NCBI GenBank assembly: GCA_035384965.1
Contig: DAOOJE010000002.1
Location: forward strand, 124,001-188,000
Length of the DNA: 64,000 nucleotides
Reading direction: 5' to 3'
From: JAAYVZ01 sp035384965
GTDB taxonomy: Bacteria; Acidobacteriota; Thermoanaerobaculia; Thermoanaerobaculales; Thermoanaerobaculaceae
Shown: one piece after another, positions 35,508 through 43,000 of the stretch
Numbering within the stretch: position 1 is the stretch's first letter
Layout: every line of letters begins with the position of its first letter
Notes under the pieces: model-generated
What the model saw: only the letters and a program-made list of their open reading frames with translations
Told to the model about the DNA's origin: nothing
Database searches by the model: none
Program-made: the position numbers and the translations under genes

Positions 35508-36572
35508 TCACCGCCCGTCTGTCTCCCGCACAACCAGCCACTGACCGCCAGCCACCACCATCAGCTCGGCGTCGAGCAGCGCCGCTCCGGCCGCCCCCCG
35601 GACCGTGTTGTGGACGAGGGCGACGAGGCGCACGTCCAGTACCGGACAGGCGCGAATCCGCCCCACGCTGACCGTCATGCCGGCCCCGAGCCCGGCATGC
35701 AGCCGGGGCCGCGGGCCGAGGGGGTCGGCGAACACGGCGAGCGGCGCCGCCGGAGCCGAGGGCAGCTCCCGCACGCGCTCGGGAGCGCGGAAGCGCTCGA
35801 GCGCGGCCGCGACCTGCTCGGGGGACGCGCGGCGTCCCAGCCGCACCGACATCGAAAGCAGGTGGCCGTCCACGACCGGGACGCGGGTCGTCTGGGCGCT
35901 GATCGCAATGGGAGCCTCGGCCACGCACCCGTCATCGAGCGTGCCCAGGATCTTGCGCGGCTCGCGGGAGAGCTTCTCCTCCTCGCCGGCGATGCCGGGG
36001 ATCACGTCGCCCAGGATGTCGAGCGCCGGCACGCCCGGGTAGCCTGCGCCGGAAACCGCTTGCAGTGTCGTGAGCTGCACCGCCTCCACCCCGAAGGCGT
36101 CGTGCAGCGGCTTGAGCACGAGCACGAGCCCGGCCACGACGCAGTTGGGGTTGGTGACGATGGCGCCCGGCCAGGGCTGCCGCCCGGCCAGCTCCAGATG
36201 GTCCGGGTTGACCTCGGGGACCACCAGCGGTACGTCGGGATCCAGACGGTGCGCCGAGGCGTTCGAGATCACTGCACACCCTGCCTGGGCGAAGCGGGGT
36301 TCGAGGGCGCGCGCCGCCTCGGCATCGAGTGCCGAGAGCACGAACGCGCAGCCGCCCGGCTCGGCCGGTTCCACTTCCATCGCGGCGATGTCGGGCGGCA
36401 GCGGCTCCGGCTCCAGCCAGTGCACGGTCTCCCCGTACGGCTTGCCGACCGAGCGCTCCGAGGCCATGAGCCGCCGCAGCTCGAACCAGGGGTGGCGCAG
36501 CAGCAAGCGGACGAGCTTTTGGCCGATGGTGCCGGTGGCCCCGAGGATCCCCACGCCGATCCGGCGGCTCAT
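35508..36572 (-). CDS. asd: Aspartate-semialdehyde dehydrogenase
   Basis: A 354-residue NADPH-dependent enzyme that reduces aspartyl phosphate to aspartate semialdehyde, the second step of the Asp pathway. The cofactor motif GATGTIGQK is near the N-terminus. Catalytic C144 is in TNPNCVVAG and the base H237 in VVDGHLLS. The sequence is of the archaeal/fungal type rather than the E. coli Asd type (QAVSGAGYPGVPALDI). It overlaps the aspartokinase stop as ATGA and is the last gene of the methionine operon. Confidence 0.94.
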   Translation of the reverse strand: MSRRIGVGILGATGTIGQKLVRLLLRHPWFELRRLMASERSVGKPYGETVHWLEPEPLPPDIAAMEVEPAEPGGCAFVLSALDAEAARALEPRFAQAGCAVISNASAHRLDPDVPLVVPEVNPDHLELAGRQPWPGAIVTNPNCVVAGLVLVLKPLHDAFGVEAVQLTTLQAVSGAGYPGVPALDILGDVIPGIAGEEEKLSREPRKILGTLDDGCVAEAPIAISAQTTRVPVVDGHLLSMSVRLGRRASPEQVAAALERFRAPERVRELPSAPAAPLAVFADPLGPRPRLHAGLGAGMTVSVGRIRACPVLDVRLVALVHNTVRGAAGAALLDAELMVVAGGQWLVVRETDGR

Positions 36573-37810
36573 GGCCGCACCTCCGCGGCAGTCGCCACCG
36601 GCACCGCGCCCAGCTGTTCCCGGGCGGGGAAGCAGCCCAGGACCAGCGCGTCGTGCAGCCGGGCGATGACCCGGCGCAGGTGGAACCGGCGGTGGAGCGA
36701 GAGCAAGGCGTGCCCCGACGGGCTCGCCAGGACCGCCACGGCCGGGATTCGAAGGCGGGCGAGCAAGGCGGCGTGCCGGGCGACCGCGGCCCGTCGCGTG
36801 CCCACCCCGTGCCCCACCACGCCGACAACGCACAGGTCGGGGACGCCGGCCGGCGTTGGCAGGCAGGCGAGGACCCGCTCCACTGCCGCGCCCTCCTCGA
36901 CGCCGGTCACGATGAGCGCGCGCCTCGCCTTCGAGGTGGGGCCGCCGATCGTTGTCCCCGGCTGCTCAGGCTCGAACGTGTTGCGCACCGTGATTGGCAC
37001 GCCGGCGCGTTCGGCCGGTTCCATGGTCCTGGGGTGGATGACCTTGCCGCCCAGCTCGGCGACCTCGCGGGCGACCGCAAAGGTGAGTGCCGGCAGCGGG
37101 ACGGCGTCCGGGACGGTGCGTGGCGGCGCCGACATGACGCCAGGGACGTCGGTCCAGATCTCGATGCGAGAGGCCTTCCCGGCGGCGCCCAGGACCGCCG
37201 CCGAGTAGTCGGAGCCTCCGCGGCCCAGGGTGGTGGTCCGCCCGTCCGGGGTGCCGCCCACGAACCCGGTCACCACCGGCACCACCCCGGGCGGAATCCG
37301 GGCGAGCCAGCGGGCCATGCGGTGCGCGGTGGCCCGGTGGTCCACGGCGGCTTCGCCGAACGACTCATCCGTCACCACAAGGCCGGCGGCGTCGCAGGCC
37401 ACGGCAGGGAGCCCGGCAGTGCCCAGCGCCGCCGCCACCACCGGTACCGAAAGGCGCTCGCCCGTGGCGAGGACGGCGTCACGCCAGGCCGGCCTCGCTT
37501 CGGGGGCAGGCTGCTGCGCGAGCAGGTCGGCGAGTCTCCCGAGCCACGGTTTCACGGCCTGGGCGGCACGCGCGACCGCCGGGCCGCCGAGCGCCTGCAG
37601 GCAGGCGAGGTGGCGCTGCTCGAGACTCGCGACGAGGTTGCGGGTCTCGCCGCGGTCGGCGGCCGCGACCAGGGCATCGGTCACACCGGCCTGGGCCGAC
37701 GCGACCACCACGACGCGCTCCGTCGCCGCGGCTTGCGTCACGATGCGAGCGGCGCGCCCGAGGCTCGGCGGGTCGGCCACGGAGGTGCCTCCGAACTTCA
37801 GGATGCGCAT
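36569..37810 (-). CDS. lysC: Aspartokinase with C-terminal ACT region
   Basis: A 413-residue enzyme that phosphorylates aspartate, opening the pathway to Met, Thr and Lys. Kinase motifs are KFGGTSV at residues 5-11, ATGERLSVPV and TLGRGGSDYSA. The last 110 residues carry ACT-type beta/alpha units (RRALIVTGVEEGAA, then VPDLCVVGVVGHGVG), which usually give feedback by lysine or threonine. The start follows GAGGTGCACG and lies 13 bases inside the end of metX; the asd gene overlaps its stop. Placement suggests it is the isozyme dedicated to methionine. Confidence 0.94.
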   Translation of the reverse strand: MRILKFGGTSVADPPSLGRAARIVTQAAATERVVVVASAQAGVTDALVAAADRGETRNLVASLEQRHLACLQALGGPAVARAAQAVKPWLGRLADLLAQQPAPEARPAWRDAVLATGERLSVPVVAAALGTAGLPAVACDAAGLVVTDESFGEAAVDHRATAHRMARWLARIPPGVVPVVTGFVGGTPDGRTTTLGRGGSDYSAAVLGAAGKASRIEIWTDVPGVMSAPPRTVPDAVPLPALTFAVAREVAELGGKVIHPRTMEPAERAGVPITVRNTFEPEQPGTTIGGPTSKARRALIVTGVEEGAAVERVLACLPTPAGVPDLCVVGVVGHGVGTRRAAVARHAALLARLRIPAVAVLASPSGHALLSLHRRFHLRRVIARLHDALVLGCFPAREQLGAVPVATAAEVRP

Positions 37811-39000
37811 CGTGCACCTCCCCTCCCGGCCGTTGCGGCATCGAACGCCGCCAGCCGAGAGCTGGAGACAGACCAAGCGTTGCGGGTTCTCTGCGAGTGG
37901 CCGGGTGAGTCCTCGCGGGCCAGCCCGAGGGTCGAGAACCCTGTGCAGTGTCCGCCGAGAGCGGCGCGGAAGGCGGTGAGGAGCCGGGCGAGTGCCTCGG
38001 TCTCGATGAGAAACGCGTCGTGCCCGTGCGGCGAGTGCAGCCAGGCGAGGCGCCCGTTGGGGAAGCGCTCCGCCAGCTCCCATTGCTCCTCGGGCGGGTA
38101 GAGGGCGTCGGAGTCGATGGCCACGATCAGCGCCGGCTGTCGGATGGCGCGCAGCACGTCGCCGTACTCGCCGCGCCCGCGCCCGAGATCGTGGCTGTCC
38201 ATGGCCCTCGTGAGCGCCACGTAGCAGTTGGCGTCGAAGCGGTCGACGAGCTTGTCACCCTGGCAGCGGAGGTAGCGGGCGACCGCCCAGTCGCCGTTCT
38301 CGGCGGCGCGCCCGAAACGCCGAGTGAAACTTTCCCAGCTGCGGTAGGTGCACAGGGCGAGCATGCGGGCGGCGGCAAGACCGGCCGCCGGTGGCGCCCC
38401 CGTGCGGTACCGGCCGCCCTCCCACAGGGGGTCGGCCTCGATGGCGGCGCGCTGCGCTTCCGACAACCCGATTGCCCATGCCGAGTGGCGCCCCGGCGCG
38501 GCAACGGGGACGATGGCCTCGACTCGCTCGGGGAATGTGGCCGCCCACTCGAGCACCTGCATGCCGCCGAGCGAGCCTCCGATCGCCAGGCGCAGCCGGC
38601 GGACACCCAGGACGTCGAGCAGGCGCGCCTGCAGGCGCACCATGTCGCGCACCGTGATGGGCGGAAAGTCCGGCCCCCAGCGCCGGCGCTGCCCGGGCCG
38701 GCGAGACGCCGGTCCGGTGGTGCCGTAGCAGGAACCGAGCACGTTCGAGCAGACGATGAAGTCGCGGTCGGTGTCGAGGGCGCGGCCAGGGCCGAGCAGC
38801 GGTCCCCACCACGAGTCCACGTCGGCAGAGCCGGTGAGGGCGTGGCAGACCAGCACGGCGTTGTCCCCCGAGGCGGTGAGGCGGCCCCAGGTGCGGTAGG
38901 CGACCTCGACTTCGGGCAGCACGGCGCCGCACTCGAGTTCGAAGCCTTCGGCGAGCGGCACGATGCGGGTGTCAGGCGAGACGTGGGCGCGGTACCGCAT
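37798..39000 (-). CDS. metX: Homoserine O-acetyltransferase
   Basis: A 400-residue alpha/beta hydrolase that makes O-acetylhomoserine (or O-succinylhomoserine; specificity cannot be told here). The nucleophile S143 sits in GGSLGGMQVLEW, with the acid in DSDALYPPEEQ and the histidine in PHGHDAFLIE. The oxyanion-region motif LVCHALTGS is present. A C-terminal tail of about 50 residues after FRAALGG is longer than in most homologues and runs into the start of lysC. The ATG overlaps the metY stop by one base (TGATG). Confidence 0.94.
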   Translation of the reverse strand: MRYRAHVSPDTRIVPLAEGFELECGAVLPEVEVAYRTWGRLTASGDNAVLVCHALTGSADVDSWWGPLLGPGRALDTDRDFIVCSNVLGSCYGTTGPASRRPGQRRRWGPDFPPITVRDMVRLQARLLDVLGVRRLRLAIGGSLGGMQVLEWAATFPERVEAIVPVAAPGRHSAWAIGLSEAQRAAIEADPLWEGGRYRTGAPPAAGLAAARMLALCTYRSWESFTRRFGRAAENGDWAVARYLRCQGDKLVDRFDANCYVALTRAMDSHDLGRGRGEYGDVLRAIRQPALIVAIDSDALYPPEEQWELAERFPNGRLAWLHSPHGHDAFLIETEALARLLTAFRAALGGHCTGFSTLGLAREDSPGHSQRTRNAWSVSSSRLAAFDAATAGRGGARCAS

Positions 39001-40316
39001 CACGCCCTCCCGGCGCGCTCGAGCGCCTGCGCGAAGTCGGCGATCACGTCCTCGATGTGCTCGAGCCCCACAGAGACCCGGACGAGGTCCGGGCTCACGC
39101 CTGCGGCCTCCAGCTCCTCCGGGGTGAGCTGCTGGTGTGTGGTGGAGGCCGGGTGAATGACGAGCGTGCGCGCGTCGCCGACGTTGGCGAGGTGGGAGGC
39201 GAGCCGCACCGCGTCGATGAAGCGCCGGGCCGCTTCCAGCCCGCCGCGCACCCCGAACGCCAGGACGGCGCCGGCGCCGCGCGGGAGGTACCTCCTGGCG
39301 CGAGCGAACGACGGGTGGGAGGGTAGCCCCGGATAGCTCACCCACGAGACCCCCGGGTGATCTTGCAGCCAGGAGGCGAGCGCCGCCGCGCTGTCGGCGT
39401 GACGCTGGACGCGCAGCGAGAGCGTCTCGAGTCCCTGCAGCAGCAGGAAGGCGTTGAACGGCGACAGGCACGGCCCGAGGTCGCGCAGCGCCTCGACCCG
39501 CACCCGCGTCGCGAACGCCACGTTGCCAAGAGGCGACGAGGGTCCGAACGCCTCGGTGTAGCGCAAGCCGTGATAGACGGGCGAAGGCTCGCACATCGAG
39601 GGAAAACGCCCCGAGCTCCAGTCGAAGCGGCCGGAATCGACGACGATGCCGCCGAGCGAGGTGCCGTGGCCGCCGATCCACTTGGTGGCCGAGGCGACGA
39701 CGATGTCGGCTCCCCACTCGATCGGACGGCACAGGTACCCAGCGCAGCCAAAGGTGTTGTCAACCACGAGCGGCACGGCGTGGCGGCGGGCCACCGCCGC
39801 CAGTCCCTCGAAATCGGGGACCGCGAACGAGGGGTTGCCGATCGTCTCCACGTACAGCGCCCGCGTGCGGCGGTCAATGCGAGCCTCGAAGGCGGCCGGG
39901 TCGTCGGAGTCCACGAAGCGCACCTCGAGGCCGAGACGCCGCAAGGTGTGTCCGAGCTGGGTCCTCGTGCCGCCGTATAGGCGGGTCGAGGCAACGAGAT
40001 TGTCGCCGGCCTCGCAGAGCGTGGCGAAGGTCAGCAGCTGCGCCGCCTGGCCGCTCGAGGCCGCCACGGCGGCGAGCCCGCCCTCGAGGGCGGCGAGGCG
40101 CCGCTCCAGCACCTCGACGGTCGGGTTGGAAATGCGGGAGTAAATGTGGCCGGGCCGGGCGAGCGCGAACAGCGACGCGCCATGCTCGGCGCTCTCGAAG
40201 TGGTACGACGTGGTCTGGTAGATGGGAACGGCGCAGGCGCCCGAGCCCGGGGCCGCGCCCTGTCCGGCGTGGATCTGGAGGGTCTCAAACCTGAGCTGTT
40301 CGGTGTCGGTGGCCAT
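39000..40316 (-). CDS. metY: O-acetylhomoserine aminocarboxypropyltransferase (sulfhydrylase)
   Basis: A 438-residue PLP enzyme that makes homocysteine from O-acetylhomoserine and sulfide. Cys/Met-metabolism landmarks are IYQTTSYHFES, YSRISNPTVEVLERRLAALE, ASSGQAA, VVDNTFGCAG and the PLP lysine in SATKWIGGHGT, then THQQLTPEEL. It is first in the operon metY-metX-lysC-asd. The start at 40316 begins the conserved N-terminus. A weak AAAGGA lies about 11 bases before it, and a small ORF (40401-40285) runs across the start, so translation may be coupled. Confidence 0.95.
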   Translation of the reverse strand: MATDTEQLRFETLQIHAGQGAAPGSGACAVPIYQTTSYHFESAEHGASLFALARPGHIYSRISNPTVEVLERRLAALEGGLAAVAASSGQAAQLLTFATLCEAGDNLVASTRLYGGTRTQLGHTLRRLGLEVRFVDSDDPAAFEARIDRRTRALYVETIGNPSFAVPDFEGLAAVARRHAVPLVVDNTFGCAGYLCRPIEWGADIVVASATKWIGGHGTSLGGIVVDSGRFDWSSGRFPSMCEPSPVYHGLRYTEAFGPSSPLGNVAFATRVRVEALRDLGPCLSPFNAFLLLQGLETLSLRVQRHADSAAALASWLQDHPGVSWVSYPGLPSHPSFARARRYLPRGAGAVLAFGVRGGLEAARRFIDAVRLASHLANVGDARTLVIHPASTTHQQLTPEELEAAGVSPDLVRVSVGLEHIEDVIADFAQALERAGRA

Positions 40317-40401
40317 GAGGCACGCGTCCTTTCCGGCGTTTCGCCGAGCCTTGGGCGTGGGGGCGATCGGGGTTGACCGGAACGAAGCTGCGCATCGACA
40401 T
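40285..40401 (-). CDS. Possible 38-residue uORF across the metY start
   Basis: An ATG at 40401 preceded by GAAAGGATTGCTCAT opens a 38-codon frame beginning MSMRSFVPVNP and rich in basic residues later. It overlaps the first 32 bases of metY in another frame. The ribosome site is better than that of metY itself. It could be a coupling or regulatory uORF; it could also be chance. The early Met-Ser-Met repeats the pattern in the upstream leader peptide. Confidence 0.35.
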   Translation of the reverse strand: MSMRSFVPVNPDRPHAQGSAKRRKGRVPHGHRHRTAQV

Positions 40402-40442
40402 ATGAGCAATCCTTTCTGCCGGCCATCCGCCGCCGGCGGGCG

Positions 40443-40477
40443 AAAAACAAGGCCCGCAACGGTGTCCGTTGCGGGCC
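40443..40477 (-). terminator. Intrinsic terminator/attenuator upstream of metY
   Basis: GGCCCGCAACGG and its perfect complement CCGTTGCGGGCC (40477-40466 and 40462-40451 on the minus strand) form a 12-bp stem with a 3-base loop. It is followed by TTGTTTTT. It lies between the leader peptide and metY, 28 bases after the leader stop. It may also end transcripts from ppk1. Confidence 0.9.
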
Positions 40478-40505
40478 AGGGTGCGGTGTCGCTGTGGCGT
40501 TTGGT

Positions 40506-40595
40506 CTATGCCGGTGCCGCAGGGCCGCTCCCTCCCCGCACGTGGCGCATGCACATGCTCATGGCCGAGGCGGTAAGGGTCCGACGCTGCGTCAT
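40506..40595 (-). CDS. Methionine/cysteine-rich leader peptide
   Basis: A 29-residue frame from ATG at 40595 to TAG at 40508-40506. Codons 11-16 read Ala-Met-Ser-Met-Cys-Met, followed by RHVRGGSGPAAPA. Three internal Met codons and a Cys codon in a row upstream of a terminator and a methionine operon are the hallmark of ribosome-mediated attenuation, as known for trp, his and leu leaders. It is probably leaderless: a -10-like TACAAG ends eight bases before the ATG. UGCGGG just after the Met codons can pair with CCCGCA in the terminator 5' arm, giving a possible antiterminator (inference). Confidence 0.65.
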   Translation of the reverse strand: MTQRRTLTASAMSMCMRHVRGGSGPAAPA

Positions 40596-40603
40596 CACCG
40601 CGC

Positions 40604-40632
40604 CTTGTACCAGCCGTCCCGCCCGCCGTCAA
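40604..40632 (-). promoter_or_regulatory. Candidate promoter of the met operon
   Basis: On the minus strand TTGACG (40632-40627), a 17-base spacer and TACAAG (40609-40604). The predicted start point falls at or just before the leader ATG. With the leader and terminator it explains most of the 395-base gap 40317-40711. Confidence 0.6.
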
Positions 40633-40711
40633 GAGGCGCGGGACAGGCGCGCCGGGAGGGGGCGTGGAGGGCGAACCGGCACGCGGGAACCGGCGCCGAC
40701 CCGGGCGAGGC

Positions 40712-42886
40712 CTACCCGCGCATCAGGGCGAGCTGGGCGTCGACGGCCTTCTCGCCGGGACGCGGCTTGAGGCGGACGTACGTGCCGTCCGGCTGCATCC
40801 GGCGGGCCCGCACGTTGTCGGCGAGGTAGAGGGCGAGCACGTCGTCGCGCAGGTGCCGTACCAGCCTGGGGCTCGACACCGGGAAAAGCACCTCGACACG
40901 GCGGTCGATGTTGCGAGGCATGAGGTCGGCCGAGCCGACGAAGATCTCCTCGTTGCCGCCGTTGGCGAAGTACAGCACGCGGCTGTGCTCGAGGAACCGG
41001 CCGACGATCGACGTCACCGTGATCGTCTCGCTGACCCCCGGCACACCCGGGCGCAGGCAGCAGATCCCGCGCACCAGCAAGTCGATCCTCACGCCCGCCT
41101 GGGATGCCTCGTACAGCAGGCGGATGAGCTGCCTGTCGACGAGTGCGTTGACCTTGAAGATGAGGTGCCCGCCGCGCCCGGCGCGCTGGTGCTCGATCTC
41201 GCGGCGGATCAGCTCCTCCAGGCGCGAGCGGAGGTTGATCGGGGCCACCAGCAGCTTGCGGTACGTGGTGCGCGCCGAGTAGCCGGTGAGGTAATTGAAG
41301 AGGTCGGTGACGTCGGCGCCGATCGCCTCGTCGCAGGTGAACATGCCGATGTCGGTGTAGAGCTGCGCGGTGGTCGGGTTGTAGTTGCCGGTGGCGAGGT
41401 GCACGTAGCGCCGGATCGACTCGCCTTCGCGCCGCACCACCAGCGCCACCTTGGAATGGGTCTTGAGGCCGACCAGCCCGTACACCACGTGGACGCCGTC
41501 AGCTTCGAGCGCTCGCGCCCACTCGATGTTGGACTCCTCGTCGAAGCGCGCCTTGAGCTCGACCAGCACCGCCACCTGCTTGTGGTTCTCGTTGGCGTCG
41601 AGCAGGCTCTGCACGACGGGGGAGTTCCGCCCCACCCGGTACAGCGTCATCTTGATGGCCAGCACGTCGCGGTCGCGGCTGGCCGCGTCGAGGAAGTCGA
41701 TGACGGGCTTGAACGAGTCGAAGGGGTGGTGCAGCAGCAAGTCCTCGCGTCGGATCGCGGCGAAGATGTCGCCATCCTCGAAGGCGGCGGGCACCGCCGG
41801 GACGTGGATGCGGTCCTTGAGGTGGGGCAACGGGATGGACGCGAGCTGCGTGATCGCCGACAGCCCGAGCGGCCCGTCCATGGCGTAAAGGTCTTTGCGA
41901 TCCACCTCGAGGTTCTCGAGCAGGATCTCGCGCATCTCGGCCGGCATCTGGCGGTTGGTGGCCAGGCGCACGACGGTACCGAACTTGCGGCGGCGCAGGC
42001 TCTCCTCGATCGTCTCGAGGAGATCGGCCGCCTCGAGTTCCTGGATCTCCACGTCGGCGTTGCGGGTGACGCGGAAGGGGTGGGCCTCGACGATCGTCAT
42101 GCCCGGGAACAGCGTGTCGAGATTGGCGGCAATGACCTCCTCGAGCCACACGAAGTAGTGGTCGTGCGGAACCGTTCCGTCCTTGCGGATCCCGCCGGAC
42201 GAGCGCTTGATCGGGACCAGGCGCGGCAGCGTGTCGGGGACCTTCACGCGGGCGAAGCGCGTCTCGCCCGCCGCGTCGCGCAGCAGCACCGCCAGGTTGA
42301 GCGAGAGGTTCGAGATGTGGGGGAACGGCCTTCCGGGGTCGAACGCCAGGGGCGTGAGGACCGGGAACACCACCTCGTCGAAGTAGCGCCTGGCCGTCTG
42401 CTGCTGGCGCCTGGTCAGCTCCTTCCAGCCCAGCACGTGCACGCCGCTGGCGTGCAGCGCCGGCAGCAGCCGCTCGCGGAAGCAGGCGTAGGCGTCCGCC
42501 ATCAGCCTGGCCGCCGACTTGCGCACGGCGGCGAGCTGCTCGGCGGGCGTCATGCCGTCGGGGGAGGGCTCGAACACCCCGGCGGCAATCTGCTGCTTGA
42601 GGCCGGTGACCCTCACCATGAAGAACTCGTCGAGGTTGGAGGCGACGATGGCGAGGAACTTGACACGCTCGAGCAGCGGGTTGCGCTCGTCGAGCGCTTC
42701 CTCGAGCACGCGCTGCTGGAACTCGAGCAGCGACAGCTCGCGGTTGATGTACAGCTCACGCCGGTCGAGATCGATCCGCTCCGGCAGGGCAGCGGCACCG
42801 GCCGCAACCGTTTCGACCTTCACCTCGCCGCTTCCGGTCTTCGGGGGATCCACTCTCGCTCCGCCGCGCCTCGCCCGCTTCGTCAT
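40712..42886 (-). CDS. ppk1: Polyphosphate kinase 1
   Basis: A 724-residue enzyme that makes polyphosphate from ATP. The four-domain plan is recognisable: N-terminal NRELSLLEFQQRVL, head region with VKFLAIVASNLDEFFMVRV, and two PLD-like catalytic domains. The autophosphorylated histidine lies in GLKTHSKVALV and the second active histidine in EHSRVLYFANGG. Length matches the family. An unusual basic N-terminus (MTKRARRGGARVDPP) precedes the core. TACACT (42898-42893) ends six bases before the ATG, so the mRNA is probably leaderless. No Pho-box-like repeat was noticed. Confidence 0.96.
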   Translation of the reverse strand: MTKRARRGGARVDPPKTGSGEVKVETVAAGAAALPERIDLDRRELYINRELSLLEFQQRVLEEALDERNPLLERVKFLAIVASNLDEFFMVRVTGLKQQIAAGVFEPSPDGMTPAEQLAAVRKSAARLMADAYACFRERLLPALHASGVHVLGWKELTRRQQQTARRYFDEVVFPVLTPLAFDPGRPFPHISNLSLNLAVLLRDAAGETRFARVKVPDTLPRLVPIKRSSGGIRKDGTVPHDHYFVWLEEVIAANLDTLFPGMTIVEAHPFRVTRNADVEIQELEAADLLETIEESLRRRKFGTVVRLATNRQMPAEMREILLENLEVDRKDLYAMDGPLGLSAITQLASIPLPHLKDRIHVPAVPAAFEDGDIFAAIRREDLLLHHPFDSFKPVIDFLDAASRDRDVLAIKMTLYRVGRNSPVVQSLLDANENHKQVAVLVELKARFDEESNIEWARALEADGVHVVYGLVGLKTHSKVALVVRREGESIRRYVHLATGNYNPTTAQLYTDIGMFTCDEAIGADVTDLFNYLTGYSARTTYRKLLVAPINLRSRLEELIRREIEHQRAGRGGHLIFKVNALVDRQLIRLLYEASQAGVRIDLLVRGICCLRPGVPGVSETITVTSIVGRFLEHSRVLYFANGGNEEIFVGSADLMPRNIDRRVEVLFPVSSPRLVRHLRDDVLALYLADNVRARRMQPDGTYVRLKPRPGEKAVDAQLALMRG

Positions 42887-42892
42887 CGTTCT

Positions 42893-42898
42893 AGTGTA
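42893..42898 (-). promoter_or_regulatory. -10 element of ppk1, leaderless type
   Basis: TACACT on the minus strand followed by exactly six bases (AGAACG) and the ppk1 ATG. The -35 region is poor. Confidence 0.5.
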
Positions 42899-43000
42899 CA
42901 GGCGTGAAGGGTGCGTGAAAGGAGCTGCCTCGCGGGGCCCTCTCCTTTCGCGGGCGCGGCAAAGGCGAGGTCGCTGGCCGCTGCCGGCAGGCTGGCGGGT

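Noticed and set aside
40317..40711. SAM riboswitch upstream of metY
   Set aside because: I could not recognise any known SAM riboswitch core by eye; the leader ORF with Met codons plus terminator explains the region better. A covariance-model scan would be decisive.
40664..42907. A 747-codon plus-strand frame over ppk1
   Set aside because: It mirrors ppk1 in antisense; composition is His/Arg/Val-rich without motifs, while ppk1 has full catalytic residues.
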